This document shows positions 9,330 to 17,902 of a DNA stretch of 64,000 nt, piece after piece. Made by a program: the position numbers and the translations under genes. The stretch is from Paracoccus denitrificans (GTDB lineage: Bacteria; Pseudomonadota; Alphaproteobacteria; Rhodobacterales; Rhodobacteraceae): the NCBI GenBank assembly GCA_005768755.1, contig VAFL01000005.1, forward strand, positions 62,001 to 126,000, given 5' to 3'. Below the pieces are notes generated by a model. The model was not told the DNA's origin. It saw nothing but the letters and a program-made list of their open reading frames with translations, and searched no databases. Each line of letters opens with the position of its first letter. Within the stretch, counting starts at the first letter, position 1.

Positions 9330-9358
9330 GATTTAGGAGGCGCCCCGGTAGCTGTCAA
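9330..9358 (-). promoter_or_regulatory. groESL promoter
   Basis: On the minus strand, TTGACA (9353-9358), a 17-base spacer, and TAAATC (9330-9335). The predicted start of transcription falls at the edge of the CIRCE operator, so HrcA binding would block initiation. Confidence 0.75.
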
Positions 9359-9448
9359 CGGTTTTAGGGGCTTATATTTTCAGCGCACTGGAAAATCGCC
9401 GATCATCGTGAAAGGCTTCAGGTTCTGACCCCTCAGCCGGAGCTCAAG

Positions 9449-10462
9449 ATGAGAACCTTACTGGCCGCAAGTGCGATCTGCCTTCTGGGCAACGGCGTCC
9501 TGGCAGACGACTGCGTTGGCAATAACCTGATCAGGACGATGTCCGCAACCGATCAGAACTGGATCCGTGAACAGGCCGAGGCGGTGCCCTATCACAAGGG
9601 CATCAGGTGGCGGGCCAGAAAAGGGAAGGCGTTGATCGACATCGTTGGCACCTACCACATGGACCACCCCATGCACCCTGAAACCGTGGACGCCATCCGA
9701 CCCGCCCTGATCGCCGCCGACCGCCTTCTGGTAGAGATGGGACCGGCCGAGGAAGCGCAGCTTCAATCTGCGATCGCCAGTGACCCGACGCTGATCATGG
9801 ACCCGACCGGGGCGACGCTGCCGGAACGGCTTAGCCCGGAACAATGGACCGAAGTGGGCGCAGCCATGGATGCGCGCGGCGTTCCGGCCGTCATGGCCTC
9901 GCGTATGCGGCCATGGTACATCGCCACGTTGCTGGCCTTTTCACCCTGCGAGCTTGCGAAGATGACGAATGGCAGCGGCGATGCGGATGGTCTTGATCAG
10001 ATGATCATCGACGAAGCTGAAGCAGCCGGCATTGAAATCAATGCGTTAGAGCCTTGGGACAGCGTTCTGCGTATCTTTTCGGACCTCACCCCGCAGGAAG
10101 AGATCGACATGATCGTCTATTCGCTGCCGATGGCCAGCTATGCCGAGGATTATACCGCCACCATGCAGGAGGCCTATGCCGCTGGCGATATCTGGCAGAT
10201 ATGGGAATTCGGCCGCCTTGACGCGTACAGGAATTCAGGCCTCCCGCAACCGGAGGTAGATCGGATGCTGGCCGATGCCGAGGCTGTCCTGATCAATGAT
10301 CGCAACCGGAAATGGATCGCGCCGCTGACGGATGCCGCCAATGTTGCAGCTGTGAAGGGGCAGGGCGTCGTGGCCGCGTTCGGCGCACTGCATCTGCCGG
10401 GCAATGATGGGGTGCTGCGACTGCTGGAAAATGAAGGCTGGACAATCGAAAGGGTCGAATGA
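9449..10462 (+). CDS. TraB/GumN family protein
   Basis: A 337-residue protein with an N-terminal signal peptide (MRTLLAASAICLLGNGVLA) and the family motifs GTYHMDHP near residue 67 and FGALHLPGNDG near 311. TraB/GumN proteins resemble a metal-dependent protease fold; the function of bacterial members is poorly defined. The signal peptide predicts a periplasmic location. It overlaps the next gene by four bases, so the two are translationally coupled. Confidence 0.82.
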   Translation: MRTLLAASAICLLGNGVLADDCVGNNLIRTMSATDQNWIREQAEAVPYHKGIRWRARKGKALIDIVGTYHMDHPMHPETVDAIRPALIAADRLLVEMGPAEEAQLQSAIASDPTLIMDPTGATLPERLSPEQWTEVGAAMDARGVPAVMASRMRPWYIATLLAFSPCELAKMTNGSGDADGLDQMIIDEAEAAGIEINALEPWDSVLRIFSDLTPQEEIDMIVYSLPMASYAEDYTATMQEAYAAGDIWQIWEFGRLDAYRNSGLPQPEVDRMLADAEAVLINDRNRKWIAPLTDAANVAAVKGQGVVAAFGALHLPGNDGVLRLLENEGWTIERVE

Positions 10463-10791
10463 TGCCGCACGGGCTTTGGACGCTGGAAGAAGGCTGGTGG
10501 TTGCGCGGGGCGGCGGAAGCGGTTCGCCACATGGCGCCGAACTGCATCATGGTCTTTCCCGAGGGCATTCTTCAGGGGCAGGAGATCATCGATGGCCTGG
10601 CATCTGCCCCGCGTTGGGACGGCGTGACCATAACCAACCGGCGTGTTGCGGAGAGCGACGATGTCGCGGTTCTGGCCTACCGCGCCGAGGCACGCCGTGC
10701 CGGTGCGCCGACACGTCTGGTCCTATGTTGTTCCAGTTGGGTCCGGCTGGGCAACTGGCGGCTGATCGCCCATCAACAGACCAATATCTGA
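10459..10791 (+). CDS. SnoaL/NTF2-like small protein (DUF4440-like)
   Basis: A 110-residue cytosolic protein with the alternating helix and strand pattern of the NTF2-like fold, starting with 'LWTLEEGWW' and ending with 'WVRLGNWRLIAHQQT', typical of DUF4440 proteins. The function is unknown; the fold binds small ligands. It overlaps the TraB/GumN stop (ATGA) and is followed after one base by the DUF1345 gene, so the three probably form one transcript. Confidence 0.65.
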   Translation: MMPHGLWTLEEGWWLRGAAEAVRHMAPNCIMVFPEGILQGQEIIDGLASAPRWDGVTITNRRVAESDDVAVLAYRAEARRAGAPTRLVLCCSSWVRLGNWRLIAHQQTNI

Positions 10792-10792
10792 A

Positions 10793-11437
10793 ATGTTGTC
10801 GGACCTGCGCCACCACCGGCACTTTCTGATATCGGCGCTGATCGGACTTTCGGCGGGATTGCTGTTATGGTGGATGCCCATGCCCGACCGCGTGCTGATC
10901 GGGGTCAGCCTGTTTTTCGTGACATTCCTTGCCTGGACAATCAGCCTGCTGCCGCGGATGTCGTCCGAGATGCTGCAGCGCCGCGGGGTCGAGATCGAAG
11001 TCGATGAAGGCATCCCCATCATCGTCCTGATTGCGCTGCTGGCCATTGCACTTGGCCTGACCGGCATTGTCGAAACGCTGCGCGGTGCTGACGGCGGCTC
11101 GACAATGCGCAATATGCTAGCGCTGTTGTCGATACCGCTTGGCTGGGCAGTGCTGCATGTCGTGATGGCATTTCACTACGCGGGGATGTGGTATGCGACC
11201 GGCCGCGACGGTGGCGATGCGCGGGGGCTGAACTTCGGCAGTGATCAACCCGATCCGGATATCTGGGATTTCCTGTATTACAGCTTCACAATCGGCATGG
11301 CCGCACAGACTGCGGACGTCACGCTGCGCAGCCGACAATTCAGGCGTGTGACGCTGATGCATGCGGTCATGTCGTTCTTCTTCAATACCGTGATCCTGGC
11401 ACTGGCGGTGGGTGCGGCATCAAGCCTCGTCGGATGA
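10793..11437 (+). CDS. DUF1345 membrane protein
   Basis: A 214-residue membrane protein. Hydrophobic segments lie near residues 10-28, 35-53, 78-95, 107-125 and 188-210. The segments 'DFLYYSFTIGMAAQTADV' and 'HAVMSFFFNTVILALAV' match the DUF1345 family, whose function is unknown. No catalytic motif is seen. It is the last gene of the small operon starting at 9449. Confidence 0.82.
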   Translation: MLSDLRHHRHFLISALIGLSAGLLLWWMPMPDRVLIGVSLFFVTFLAWTISLLPRMSSEMLQRRGVEIEVDEGIPIIVLIALLAIALGLTGIVETLRGADGGSTMRNMLALLSIPLGWAVLHVVMAFHYAGMWYATGRDGGDARGLNFGSDQPDPDIWDFLYYSFTIGMAAQTADVTLRSRQFRRVTLMHAVMSFFFNTVILALAVGAASSLVG

Positions 11438-11532
11438 TGGACTTTGCGCCGCAGGCGGGGTAGGAGGGCGCCGAAGTCGGGGCGCTGACCACTCCGTGCT
11501 GCCCAAATCAAATTTCGTCCAGGAGATATGCG

Positions 11533-12450
11533 ATGATCACCGTTCTCGCCCATAAATCGCCCGATACCGACGCCACCGGCTCGCCCATCATCTGGGCCTG
11601 GTACCTCAACGAGGTCCGCAAGACGCCGGCCCGCGCCATCGTGCAGGGCACACCCAACACCGAGGCCGCATGGATGCTGACCCGCTGGGAACAGGACATG
11701 CCGGAAATCGTCACGGAACTGGGCGAGGGCGATCAGGTCGTCATCTGCGACACCAACAACCCCGCAGAACTGCCCGCGAAAATCAATGATGCCGAAATTC
11801 TGGAAATCATCGACCACCACATGCTGGTGGGTGGCATCAAAACCCGCACACCCATCAATATCACCATCCGACCGCTGGCCTGCACCGCGACGATCATGCA
11901 CGACCTGATGGGCGAAGATCTGTCGGCAGCGCCTGACTGGGTGAAGGGCGTGATGCTGACCTGCATTCTGTCCGACACGCTGGAATTCCGCAGCCCGACC
12001 ACCACACCCCATGATAAGGCTGTCGCCGAAAAGCTGGCCTCTGATCTGGGCATCAACATCGGTGAATACGCCGCTGAAATGTTCGAGGCGAAATCGGACG
12101 TGACCGCCTATGGCAACGAAGACCTGCTGCGCATGGACAGCAAGGAATTCGAACTGGAGGGAAAGAAGCTGCGCGTTTCGGTTCTGGAAACGACCGCACC
12201 CAAGGTTGTGCTGGACCGCAAGGCCGCGCTGCTGGACGCGATGCCTGGCGTCGCCGCAGCCGACGGCGCGGATGAGCTGCTGCTTTTCGTGGTCGACATC
12301 CTGAACGAAGAAGCCACGCTGCTGGTCCCGAACGAACAGGTCAAGAAGATCGCCGAGGCGTCGTTCGGTGTGCCGGTTTCCGGCGACTCGGTCGTTCTGC
12401 CGGGGATCATGTCGCGCAAGAAGCAGATCATCCCCGCACTGAAGCTTTGA
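11533..12450 (+). CDS. ppaC: Manganese-dependent inorganic pyrophosphatase
   Basis: A 305-residue family II pyrophosphatase of the DHH phosphoesterase superfamily. Metal-binding motifs in order are HKSPDTDATGSP near residue 7, CDTNN near 74, and the DHH motif IIDHHML near 95. The C-terminal DHHA2-type domain ends GIMSRKKQIIPALK. It hydrolyses pyrophosphate to phosphate and drives biosynthesis in the cytosol. The ATG at 11533 follows AGGAGAT. Confidence 0.95.
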   Translation: MITVLAHKSPDTDATGSPIIWAWYLNEVRKTPARAIVQGTPNTEAAWMLTRWEQDMPEIVTELGEGDQVVICDTNNPAELPAKINDAEILEIIDHHMLVGGIKTRTPINITIRPLACTATIMHDLMGEDLSAAPDWVKGVMLTCILSDTLEFRSPTTTPHDKAVAEKLASDLGINIGEYAAEMFEAKSDVTAYGNEDLLRMDSKEFELEGKKLRVSVLETTAPKVVLDRKAALLDAMPGVAAADGADELLLFVVDILNEEATLLVPNEQVKKIAEASFGVPVSGDSVVLPGIMSRKKQIIPALKL

Positions 12451-12470
12451 CCGCTTGCTTGTGACGAACA

Positions 12471-12491
12471 GGGCCGGGGTATCTCCGGCCC
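12471..12491 (+). terminator. GC-rich hairpin after ppaC, possible terminator
   Basis: A perfect seven-base stem, GGGCCGG/CCGGCCC, with a seven-base loop, 20 bases after the ppaC stop. Only a weak T-rich stretch follows, so termination is not certain. Confidence 0.4.
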
Positions 12492-12519
12492 ATTCCCTAT
12501 CCCTGTCCCGGAAACCGAC

Positions 12520-13386
12520 ATGACCCGAATCATCCAGTCCCTGTCTGATATCGCGACCAATTATGACGTGCTGTTTTGCGATCTCTGGGGCTGTGTTCAT
12601 AATGGCATCAAGGCCTATCCCTCTGCCGTCCAGGCGCTGCAGGATTTTCGCGCAGGCGGCGGGCGGGTCTGCCTGATGACAAATGCGCCGCGCCCCGCAG
12701 ATCAGGTCGTGGCTTCGTTTGCACGGTTGGGCGTGCCGGATGGCGCCTGGGATGTTGTTGCGACCTCGGGCGATGCGGCGCAGGACGCACTGTTTGCGGG
12801 GGCAGTTGGCCGTAAAGTCTGGCATATCGGCCCGGCAAAGGATGACAGCTTTTTCGACGCACCGCCCCAATGGTCGGATGCGCCCGCGATCGAACGGGTG
12901 CCGCTGGACGAGGCCCAGGGCATCGTCTGCACGGGCCCTTTCAACGAGGACACCGAGACGCCGGAAGATTATCGTGCCCAGTTGATGCTTGCGCGCGAAC
13001 GCGGGCTGAAGCTGCTTTGCGCCAATCCCGATATCGTCGTCGATCTGGGCGACCGGCGCATCTATTGTGCAGGTGCGATCGCGGAATTCTATCAGCAGAT
13101 CGGCGGCGAAAGCCTGTATTTCGGCAAGCCGCATCCGCCAATATATGACCTTGCCCGACGATTGCTGAACCTGACCGAAGGCGCGCGCATATTGGCCATT
13201 GGCGACGGTATCCGCACCGACATTGCCGGCGCGGTTGGTGAGGGGATAGATTCAGTTTTCATCACCGGTGGGCTTGCCGCCGAAGAACTGGGCGATGATG
13301 TCGAAAATCCGGATCAGGCCCTTCTGGAAAAGTGGCTGGCTGTCGCTGCATTGGCGCCGACCTTCGCAATGGGGCGCCTGCGCTAG
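12520..13386 (+). CDS. HAD hydrolase of the TIGR01459 family
   Basis: A 288-residue haloacid dehalogenase-superfamily phosphatase of the NagD-like group. Motif I, FCDLWGCVHNG, places the nucleophile at Asp21, motif II is LMTNAPRP, and motif III/IV is IGDGIRTDIAGA near residue 227. The DLWGCxHNG form is typical of TIGR01459. The substrate is unknown. The stop abuts the GTG start of the next gene. Confidence 0.85.
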   Translation: MTRIIQSLSDIATNYDVLFCDLWGCVHNGIKAYPSAVQALQDFRAGGGRVCLMTNAPRPADQVVASFARLGVPDGAWDVVATSGDAAQDALFAGAVGRKVWHIGPAKDDSFFDAPPQWSDAPAIERVPLDEAQGIVCTGPFNEDTETPEDYRAQLMLARERGLKLLCANPDIVVDLGDRRIYCAGAIAEFYQQIGGESLYFGKPHPPIYDLARRLLNLTEGARILAIGDGIRTDIAGAVGEGIDSVFITGGLAAEELGDDVENPDQALLEKWLAVAALAPTFAMGRLR

Positions 13387-13911
13387 GTGCCATTCTACTT
13401 TGCCTATGGCTCAAACATGCTGGCAGCGCGGCTTCGGGCACGTTGTCCGTCGGCGCGGGTGATTGGCACGGCAGCGGTCGCTGGCTTCGATATCGCCTTC
13501 GACAAGATCGGGCAGGACGGATCGGGCAAGGCCACGTTGCTGACGGCGGCGGGGCAGGTCGTGCAGGGCGCACTGTTCCAGCTGGACGAGGCTGAACTGG
13601 CGACACTCGATCAGATCGAAGGTGTCGGGCGCGGATATGATCGCGTCGAGATCAGTGTAAATTGCAGTTCGGGGTCGATTGGCGCGGCAACGTATCTGGC
13701 ACCGAACGCGCATCGCCGATCCGATATTCAGCCCTTCGACTGGTACATTGGCCTTGTCGTCGCCGGTGCGCATGAGCGGGGCCTGCCGCGCGACTGGATA
13801 AGGCGACTTGCCGACACGCCGGCCCTCGCTGATCCCGACGTGCGTCGGCCTCGACTGATTGAAGCCCAGGCATTGCTTGCGGCTTGCCCGCCCGGCTGGC
13901 GGCTCGGCTGA
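13387..13911 (+). CDS. Gamma-glutamylcyclotransferase-like protein
   Basis: A 174-residue protein opening with FYFAYGSNM, the hallmark of the gamma-glutamylcyclotransferase fold, followed by the acidic motif LDQIEGVGRGYDR near residue 76, which fits the catalytic glutamate region. Family enzymes release 5-oxoproline from gamma-glutamyl peptides; the substrate here is not known. The GTG start directly follows the upstream stop, giving likely translational coupling. Confidence 0.78.
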   Translation: MPFYFAYGSNMLAARLRARCPSARVIGTAAVAGFDIAFDKIGQDGSGKATLLTAAGQVVQGALFQLDEAELATLDQIEGVGRGYDRVEISVNCSSGSIGAATYLAPNAHRRSDIQPFDWYIGLVVAGAHERGLPRDWIRRLADTPALADPDVRRPRLIEAQALLAACPPGWRLG

Positions 13912-14005
13912 CCTTGCAACCGGGCGCGGGCTGCGCGATATGCGAAGGATGCGGGACTGGCCCGCAATGAATTGAGCACGGCGGGCCCGGCCCGAAGGGG
14001 GCGCA

Positions 14006-14935
14006 TTGCACATCCACCACCATTGGACCGGTCTTCCCGCATCGGCTCGCGGATCAAGCGTGGCGATGGGGAATTTCGACGGTGTTCATCGGGGCCACCG
14101 CTCTGTCATCGATATCGCGCGCGCGGCCAGTGTGGCACCCCTTGGCGTAATCTGTTTCGAACCGCACCCGCGCGAATTTTTTGCACCTGACGCCGCGCCC
14201 TTTCGTTTGATGAACGCCGAGGCACGGGCGAACCGATTGCGCAGGCTGGGCGTAAAGCATCTGTTCGAACTTCCCTTCGGTCCGACACTGGCGGGGCTGT
14301 CCCCAGAGGGGTTTGCCCGCGATGTCCTTGTCGATGGGCTGGGCGTCGCGCATGTGACGGTGGGGCAGGATTTCCGCTTTGGCAAAGGTCGTGCAGGCAA
14401 TGCCGCAACGTTGCGCGACCTGGGTGAGACGCTGGGATTTGGCGTGACCATCGCCGAATTGGCGGGCGATGGCGGAAAGGAATTTTCCTCAACTGCAATT
14501 CGCGAGGCCCTGGCGGCTGGCGATCCTCGTCACGCTGAGCAGATGCTGGGCCACTGGCACCGTATCGAGGGCGAGGTCCTGCACGGCGAAAAGCGGGGCA
14601 GGGAACTTGGTTACCCCACTGCCAACATGTCGGTTGCGGGTCTGCACCTGCCAAAACTGGGTGTCTACGCGGTCATCGCCGATGTCCTGGGCGGGCCGCA
14701 CAAAGGCAGTTGGCCGGGGGTCGCCAGCCTCGGCGTCCGTCCCATGTTCGGCCAGAACAAGCCCAATCTGGAAGTGCATCTGTTCGATTTTGACGGCGAT
14801 CTTTATGGCGAGCATCTGTCGGTCGCACTGATCGAATACCTGCGTCCGGAAGCGAAATTTGACAATCTCGATGCGCTGATCGCGCAGATGGACCGCGACA
14901 GTGCGCAGGCCCGTGCGGTTCTGGCGGCCCGGTAA
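14006..14935 (+). CDS. ribF: Bifunctional riboflavin kinase/FAD synthetase
   Basis: A 309-residue enzyme. The N-terminal adenylyltransferase domain carries MGNFDGVHRGH near residue 21, and the C-terminal riboflavin kinase domain carries GYPTANM near 206. It converts riboflavin to FMN and then FAD in the cytosol. The start appears to be TTG at 14006 with GGGGGC just upstream, giving a normal N terminus; an ATG start would remove the first strand. Its stop overlaps the ATG of the next gene by one base. Confidence 0.93.
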   Translation: MHIHHHWTGLPASARGSSVAMGNFDGVHRGHRSVIDIARAASVAPLGVICFEPHPREFFAPDAAPFRLMNAEARANRLRRLGVKHLFELPFGPTLAGLSPEGFARDVLVDGLGVAHVTVGQDFRFGKGRAGNAATLRDLGETLGFGVTIAELAGDGGKEFSSTAIREALAAGDPRHAEQMLGHWHRIEGEVLHGEKRGRELGYPTANMSVAGLHLPKLGVYAVIADVLGGPHKGSWPGVASLGVRPMFGQNKPNLEVHLFDFDGDLYGEHLSVALIEYLRPEAKFDNLDALIAQMDRDSAQARAVLAAR

Positions 14936-15375
14936 TGCGACCGCGTTTCTGGGAACTGCCACTGAAGCAGCTTGACCCTGCGGAATGGGAGGCGCTTTGC
15001 GATGGCTGCGGCAAGTGCTGCCTGAACAAGCTGGAATTCGAAGATACCGAGGAACTGGCGTTTACACGCGTCGCCTGTCGGTTGCTGGACGGGGAGACGT
15101 GCCGCTGCACGCGCTATGAAACCCGTCACCGTTATGTGCCCGAATGTGTCAGCCTGACACCGGCAAAGATATCTGCGATCAGCTATTGGTTGCCGGCGAC
15201 CTGCGCCTACAGGCTGCGACACGAAGGCAAGCCACTTCATGACTGGCATTATCTGATCTCGGGCGATCCCGATGCGGTGCATCGCGCAGGCGTTTCGGTC
15301 CGTGGCTGGACAGTCTCGGAAGCCGAAGTACCTGAAGAGGATTGGGAAGATTACATTATTGAGGATTTGTCATGA
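14935..15375 (+). CDS. YcgN family cysteine cluster protein
   Basis: A 146-residue protein with the family cysteine cluster: CDGCGKCCLNK near residue 23, CRLLDGETCRCTRY near 45, and C-terminal 'LPATCAYRLRHEGKPLHDWH'. The spacing matches the YcgN/UPF0260 relatives of YkgJ zinc- or iron-binding proteins. The function is unknown. It overlaps ribF by one base and the aldolase gene by four bases (ATGA), so the three genes are coupled. Confidence 0.82.
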   Translation: MRPRFWELPLKQLDPAEWEALCDGCGKCCLNKLEFEDTEELAFTRVACRLLDGETCRCTRYETRHRYVPECVSLTPAKISAISYWLPATCAYRLRHEGKPLHDWHYLISGDPDAVHRAGVSVRGWTVSEAEVPEEDWEDYIIEDLS

Positions 15376-16415
15376 ACTTTGCCTCTGACAACGCATCTGG
15401 CGTTCATCCTGCGGTGCTGGCAGCCATGTCTGCCGCCAATGACGGCCATGTGCTGGGCTACGGCCGTGATGCGCTGACCGAAGCGGCGCAGAACCGTGTG
15501 CGCGAAGTTCTGGACGCGCCCGAGGCCGCGGTGATGTTCGTGACAACCGGCACGGCGGCCAATGCCGTGGCGCTTGGCGCGGCCGTCCAGCCCTGGCAGC
15601 GCATCTTCTGCCACGAGGATGCTCATATCGAAACCTCGGAATGTGGTGCACCTGAAATGTTCACGTCAGGCGCAAAGCTGACGCTGATGCCGGGCGATGG
15701 CGGGCTGATCGATGCTGACGCGCTGGATCATGCGGCCGAATTCTGGGCCGGCGAGGGGTTGGGCGGCGGTCAACCCGGCGCGGTCTCGATCACGAATTCG
15801 ACCGAGTGGGGCCGGGTCTGGATGCCAGATGCGCTGCGCGAAATCTCGGCCGTTGCGCAGCAGCACGGGCTTGTGCTGCACATGGACGGCGCGCGCTTTG
15901 CCAATGCGGTCATTGGCAGCGGCGCAAGCCCGGCCGCAATCACGCATCGCGCGGGCGTTGATCTGCTGTCCTTCGGCGGGACCAAGAATGGCGCCATGGG
16001 GGCCGAGGCAATTGTGGCATTCGACGGCGCAATGGCCGAACGTCTTGACTATGCGCGCAAGCGCGGTGGCCACCTGTGGTCCAAGCACCGCTATCTTGCG
16101 GCGCAGTTCTATGCCTTGCTGGAGGGCGATCTGTGGCTGGAGGCGGCGCGCAATGCCAATGCGATGGCGCGCCTGCTGGCCGAAGGAATCGAGGGTGTCG
16201 AGGGCGCGCGCCTTGTCCAGCCCGCGCAATCCAATCAGGTCTTCGCCACAGTCCCAAGCGATGCCGACGATCGCGCCCGGTCGGCTGGGGCGAATTACTA
16301 CGCCTGGTCATCCTTGGGCGAAGAAACCGCTGACATGGTAACGCTGCGCTTCGTGTGTAGCTGGAACACCCGCGAGGACGAGGTTGCAGCACTTCTGGCT
16401 GCGCTGCGCGGCTAA
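15372..16415 (+). CDS. ltaE: Low-specificity L-threonine aldolase
   Basis: A 347-residue PLP enzyme of the beta-eliminating lyase/threonine aldolase family. The segment LHMDGARFANA near residue 173 is the cofactor-binding aspartate region, and SFGGTKNGAMG near 197 carries the PLP lysine. It would cleave L-threonine or L-allo-threonine to glycine and acetaldehyde. Length is typical. It is the last gene of the ribF transcript and is convergent with the hydrolase gene at 16434. Confidence 0.88.
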   Translation: MNFASDNASGVHPAVLAAMSAANDGHVLGYGRDALTEAAQNRVREVLDAPEAAVMFVTTGTAANAVALGAAVQPWQRIFCHEDAHIETSECGAPEMFTSGAKLTLMPGDGGLIDADALDHAAEFWAGEGLGGGQPGAVSITNSTEWGRVWMPDALREISAVAQQHGLVLHMDGARFANAVIGSGASPAAITHRAGVDLLSFGGTKNGAMGAEAIVAFDGAMAERLDYARKRGGHLWSKHRYLAAQFYALLEGDLWLEAARNANAMARLLAEGIEGVEGARLVQPAQSNQVFATVPSDADDRARSAGANYYAWSSLGEETADMVTLRFVCSWNTREDEVAALLAALRG

Positions 16416-16433
16416 GCCCCGCGGCGCAGTGCG

Positions 16434-17204
16434 TCAGCTTCGTTCCAGGTTCATCCGGACAAGATCGGCGAACTGGTCGGCATGGCTTAGCGGCAGCATA
16501 TGGCCGGCACCGGGGATCGTGGCGCGGGCGACATCGGGCAGGCGCTTGGCAAGCGCGTCCGCAATCTCGTGGACAATGGGTGGGGATGCCTCGCCCGAGA
16601 TGATCATCACGGGTGCGTCCACGCCTTCCAGCCCGTCCTCGCGCAGGATGTCTGGCCGATCCGCCATCAGGGCGGCGTTCGTGTCGACGACCAGCCGCAT
16701 CTGGCGGCGCAAACGCTCGGCCCGTGGACCATCCGTCGGAATGACGCCGGGCGCACCCCAATCCCCAAGGAACTGGCGCAGCATGCCGTCCCAGTCACCG
16801 GCCTTTTCGAACGGGGCAAGCCGGTCATGTTCGGCCTTGCTCGATGCAGCGGGCGCGGCTGCAAACAGCACCGGCTCGACCAGTGTCAGGCTGCGCACGG
16901 CCTGTGGCGCACCGACCGCGATCCGCAGTGCCACGGTCGCGCCAAAGCTGTGACCGATCAGATCGACGGGCCGCTCGATCATGCCTGCCGCATGACGGGT
17001 GACGAATGTGTGCAGGTCGATGCCATCGGGCGCAACCCAGTCGGGACTGCGGCCATGGCCGGGGAAATCGAATGCGCGCAGATCCACCAGCCCGTTCAGC
17101 CGCGCGGCAAGGGGGTCGAACAACGTGCCGCTGCCCATCATGCAATGCAGCCCGATCGCCGGGCGTTCAGCATCGCCCGGAAAATGCCGTTCGTTCAGTT
17201 CCAT
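16434..17204 (-). CDS. Alpha/beta-fold hydrolase
   Basis: A 256-residue alpha/beta hydrolase. The nucleophile elbow LIGHSFGATVAL near residue 82 gives the serine, and the C-terminal GAGHMLPLSH gives the histidine; DFPGHGRSPDW near 47 is the usual oxyanion-side loop. The substrate is unknown. The ATG at 17204 is one base past the isomerase stop, so the two genes form an operon. Upstream in-frame sequence overlaps the isomerase gene and is not conserved. Confidence 0.82.
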   Translation of the reverse strand: MELNERHFPGDAERPAIGLHCMMGSGTLFDPLAARLNGLVDLRAFDFPGHGRSPDWVAPDGIDLHTFVTRHAAGMIERPVDLIGHSFGATVALRIAVGAPQAVRSLTLVEPVLFAAAPAASSKAEHDRLAPFEKAGDWDGMLRQFLGDWGAPGVIPTDGPRAERLRRQMRLVVDTNAALMADRPDILREDGLEGVDAPVMIISGEASPPIVHEIADALAKRLPDVARATIPGAGHMLPLSHADQFADLVRMNLERS

Positions 17205-17205
17205 C

Positions 17206-17805
17206 TTAAAGCGAGGCCAGATGCGCGCCCAGGAAATCCAGCCGGTCCTGGCCCCAGAATTTCTGACCCGTCTCACGCACGATATAGAACGGCGAACCGA
17301 AGACCCCGGCAGCCACCGCGTCTTCCAGGTTGCGGCCATATTGCTCGGCACCGACGAACAGGCCCTTATCGGCAATGGCCGGATCAAATCCCGCCTTTGC
17401 CAGCACGTCACGGATCACCGCATCATCGGAAATATCGCGCTCCTCGGCCCATGTGGCGCGCAGAAATCCACGCGCCAGCGCACCGACATCGCCGCCACCC
17501 GCCGCTTGCGCGGCGATCAGGGCATAGGAAGACGGCGCCATGTTCACTGGAAAATGCGCCGGTTGCAGGTTGAACGGCAGTTTCAGAACCGCGGCCCAAC
17601 GGCTGAGTTCCTGCACGCGGTAATCCTTGCGGCTTTCGTGACGGTCGGCTGGTTTCTGCCCGCCCGTGCGCGGGAAAAGCTGCATCAGATCCACCGGCTT
17701 GTACGTGATCGTGGCCTTGTGCTCGCGGGCCATCCGCTCCAGCCGGTCGCCCGCAAAATAGGCCCAGGGGCTGATGGTGCCGAAGTAATAGTCGATATGT
17801 GCCAT
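17206..17805 (-). CDS. 2-hydroxychromene-2-carboxylate isomerase family protein
   Basis: A 199-residue thioredoxin-fold protein of the DsbA/kappa-class GST type. The active-site region is GTISPWAYFAGDRL, with serine where DsbA has cysteine, and the C-terminal 'GVFGSPFYIV' matches the family. Known relatives isomerise a naphthalene breakdown product with glutathione, but most have other, unknown substrates. It is the first gene of a two-gene operon with the hydrolase and divergent from prs. Confidence 0.82.
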   Translation of the reverse strand: MAHIDYYFGTISPWAYFAGDRLERMAREHKATITYKPVDLMQLFPRTGGQKPADRHESRKDYRVQELSRWAAVLKLPFNLQPAHFPVNMAPSSYALIAAQAAGGGDVGALARGFLRATWAEERDISDDAVIRDVLAKAGFDPAIADKGLFVGAEQYGRNLEDAVAAGVFGSPFYIVRETGQKFWGQDRLDFLGAHLASL

Positions 17806-17902
17806 ATGCCGTGTTCTTCCGGTCGGTTGAGGTTTGCGGCAAAGCTAGCGCGGTGATAAGTCCGCTGCAATCGCCCGAATCCCGCCTGCCAAAGGACCGC
17901 CC

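Noticed and set aside
8249..9367. Plus-strand frame opposite groEL and groES
   Set aside because: It mirrors groEL codons and crosses the CIRCE and promoter; no independent evidence supports it.
11278..13134. Long minus-strand frame opposite ppaC and the HAD gene
   Set aside because: It is a GC-driven shadow across two real genes and their gap, with no family features.
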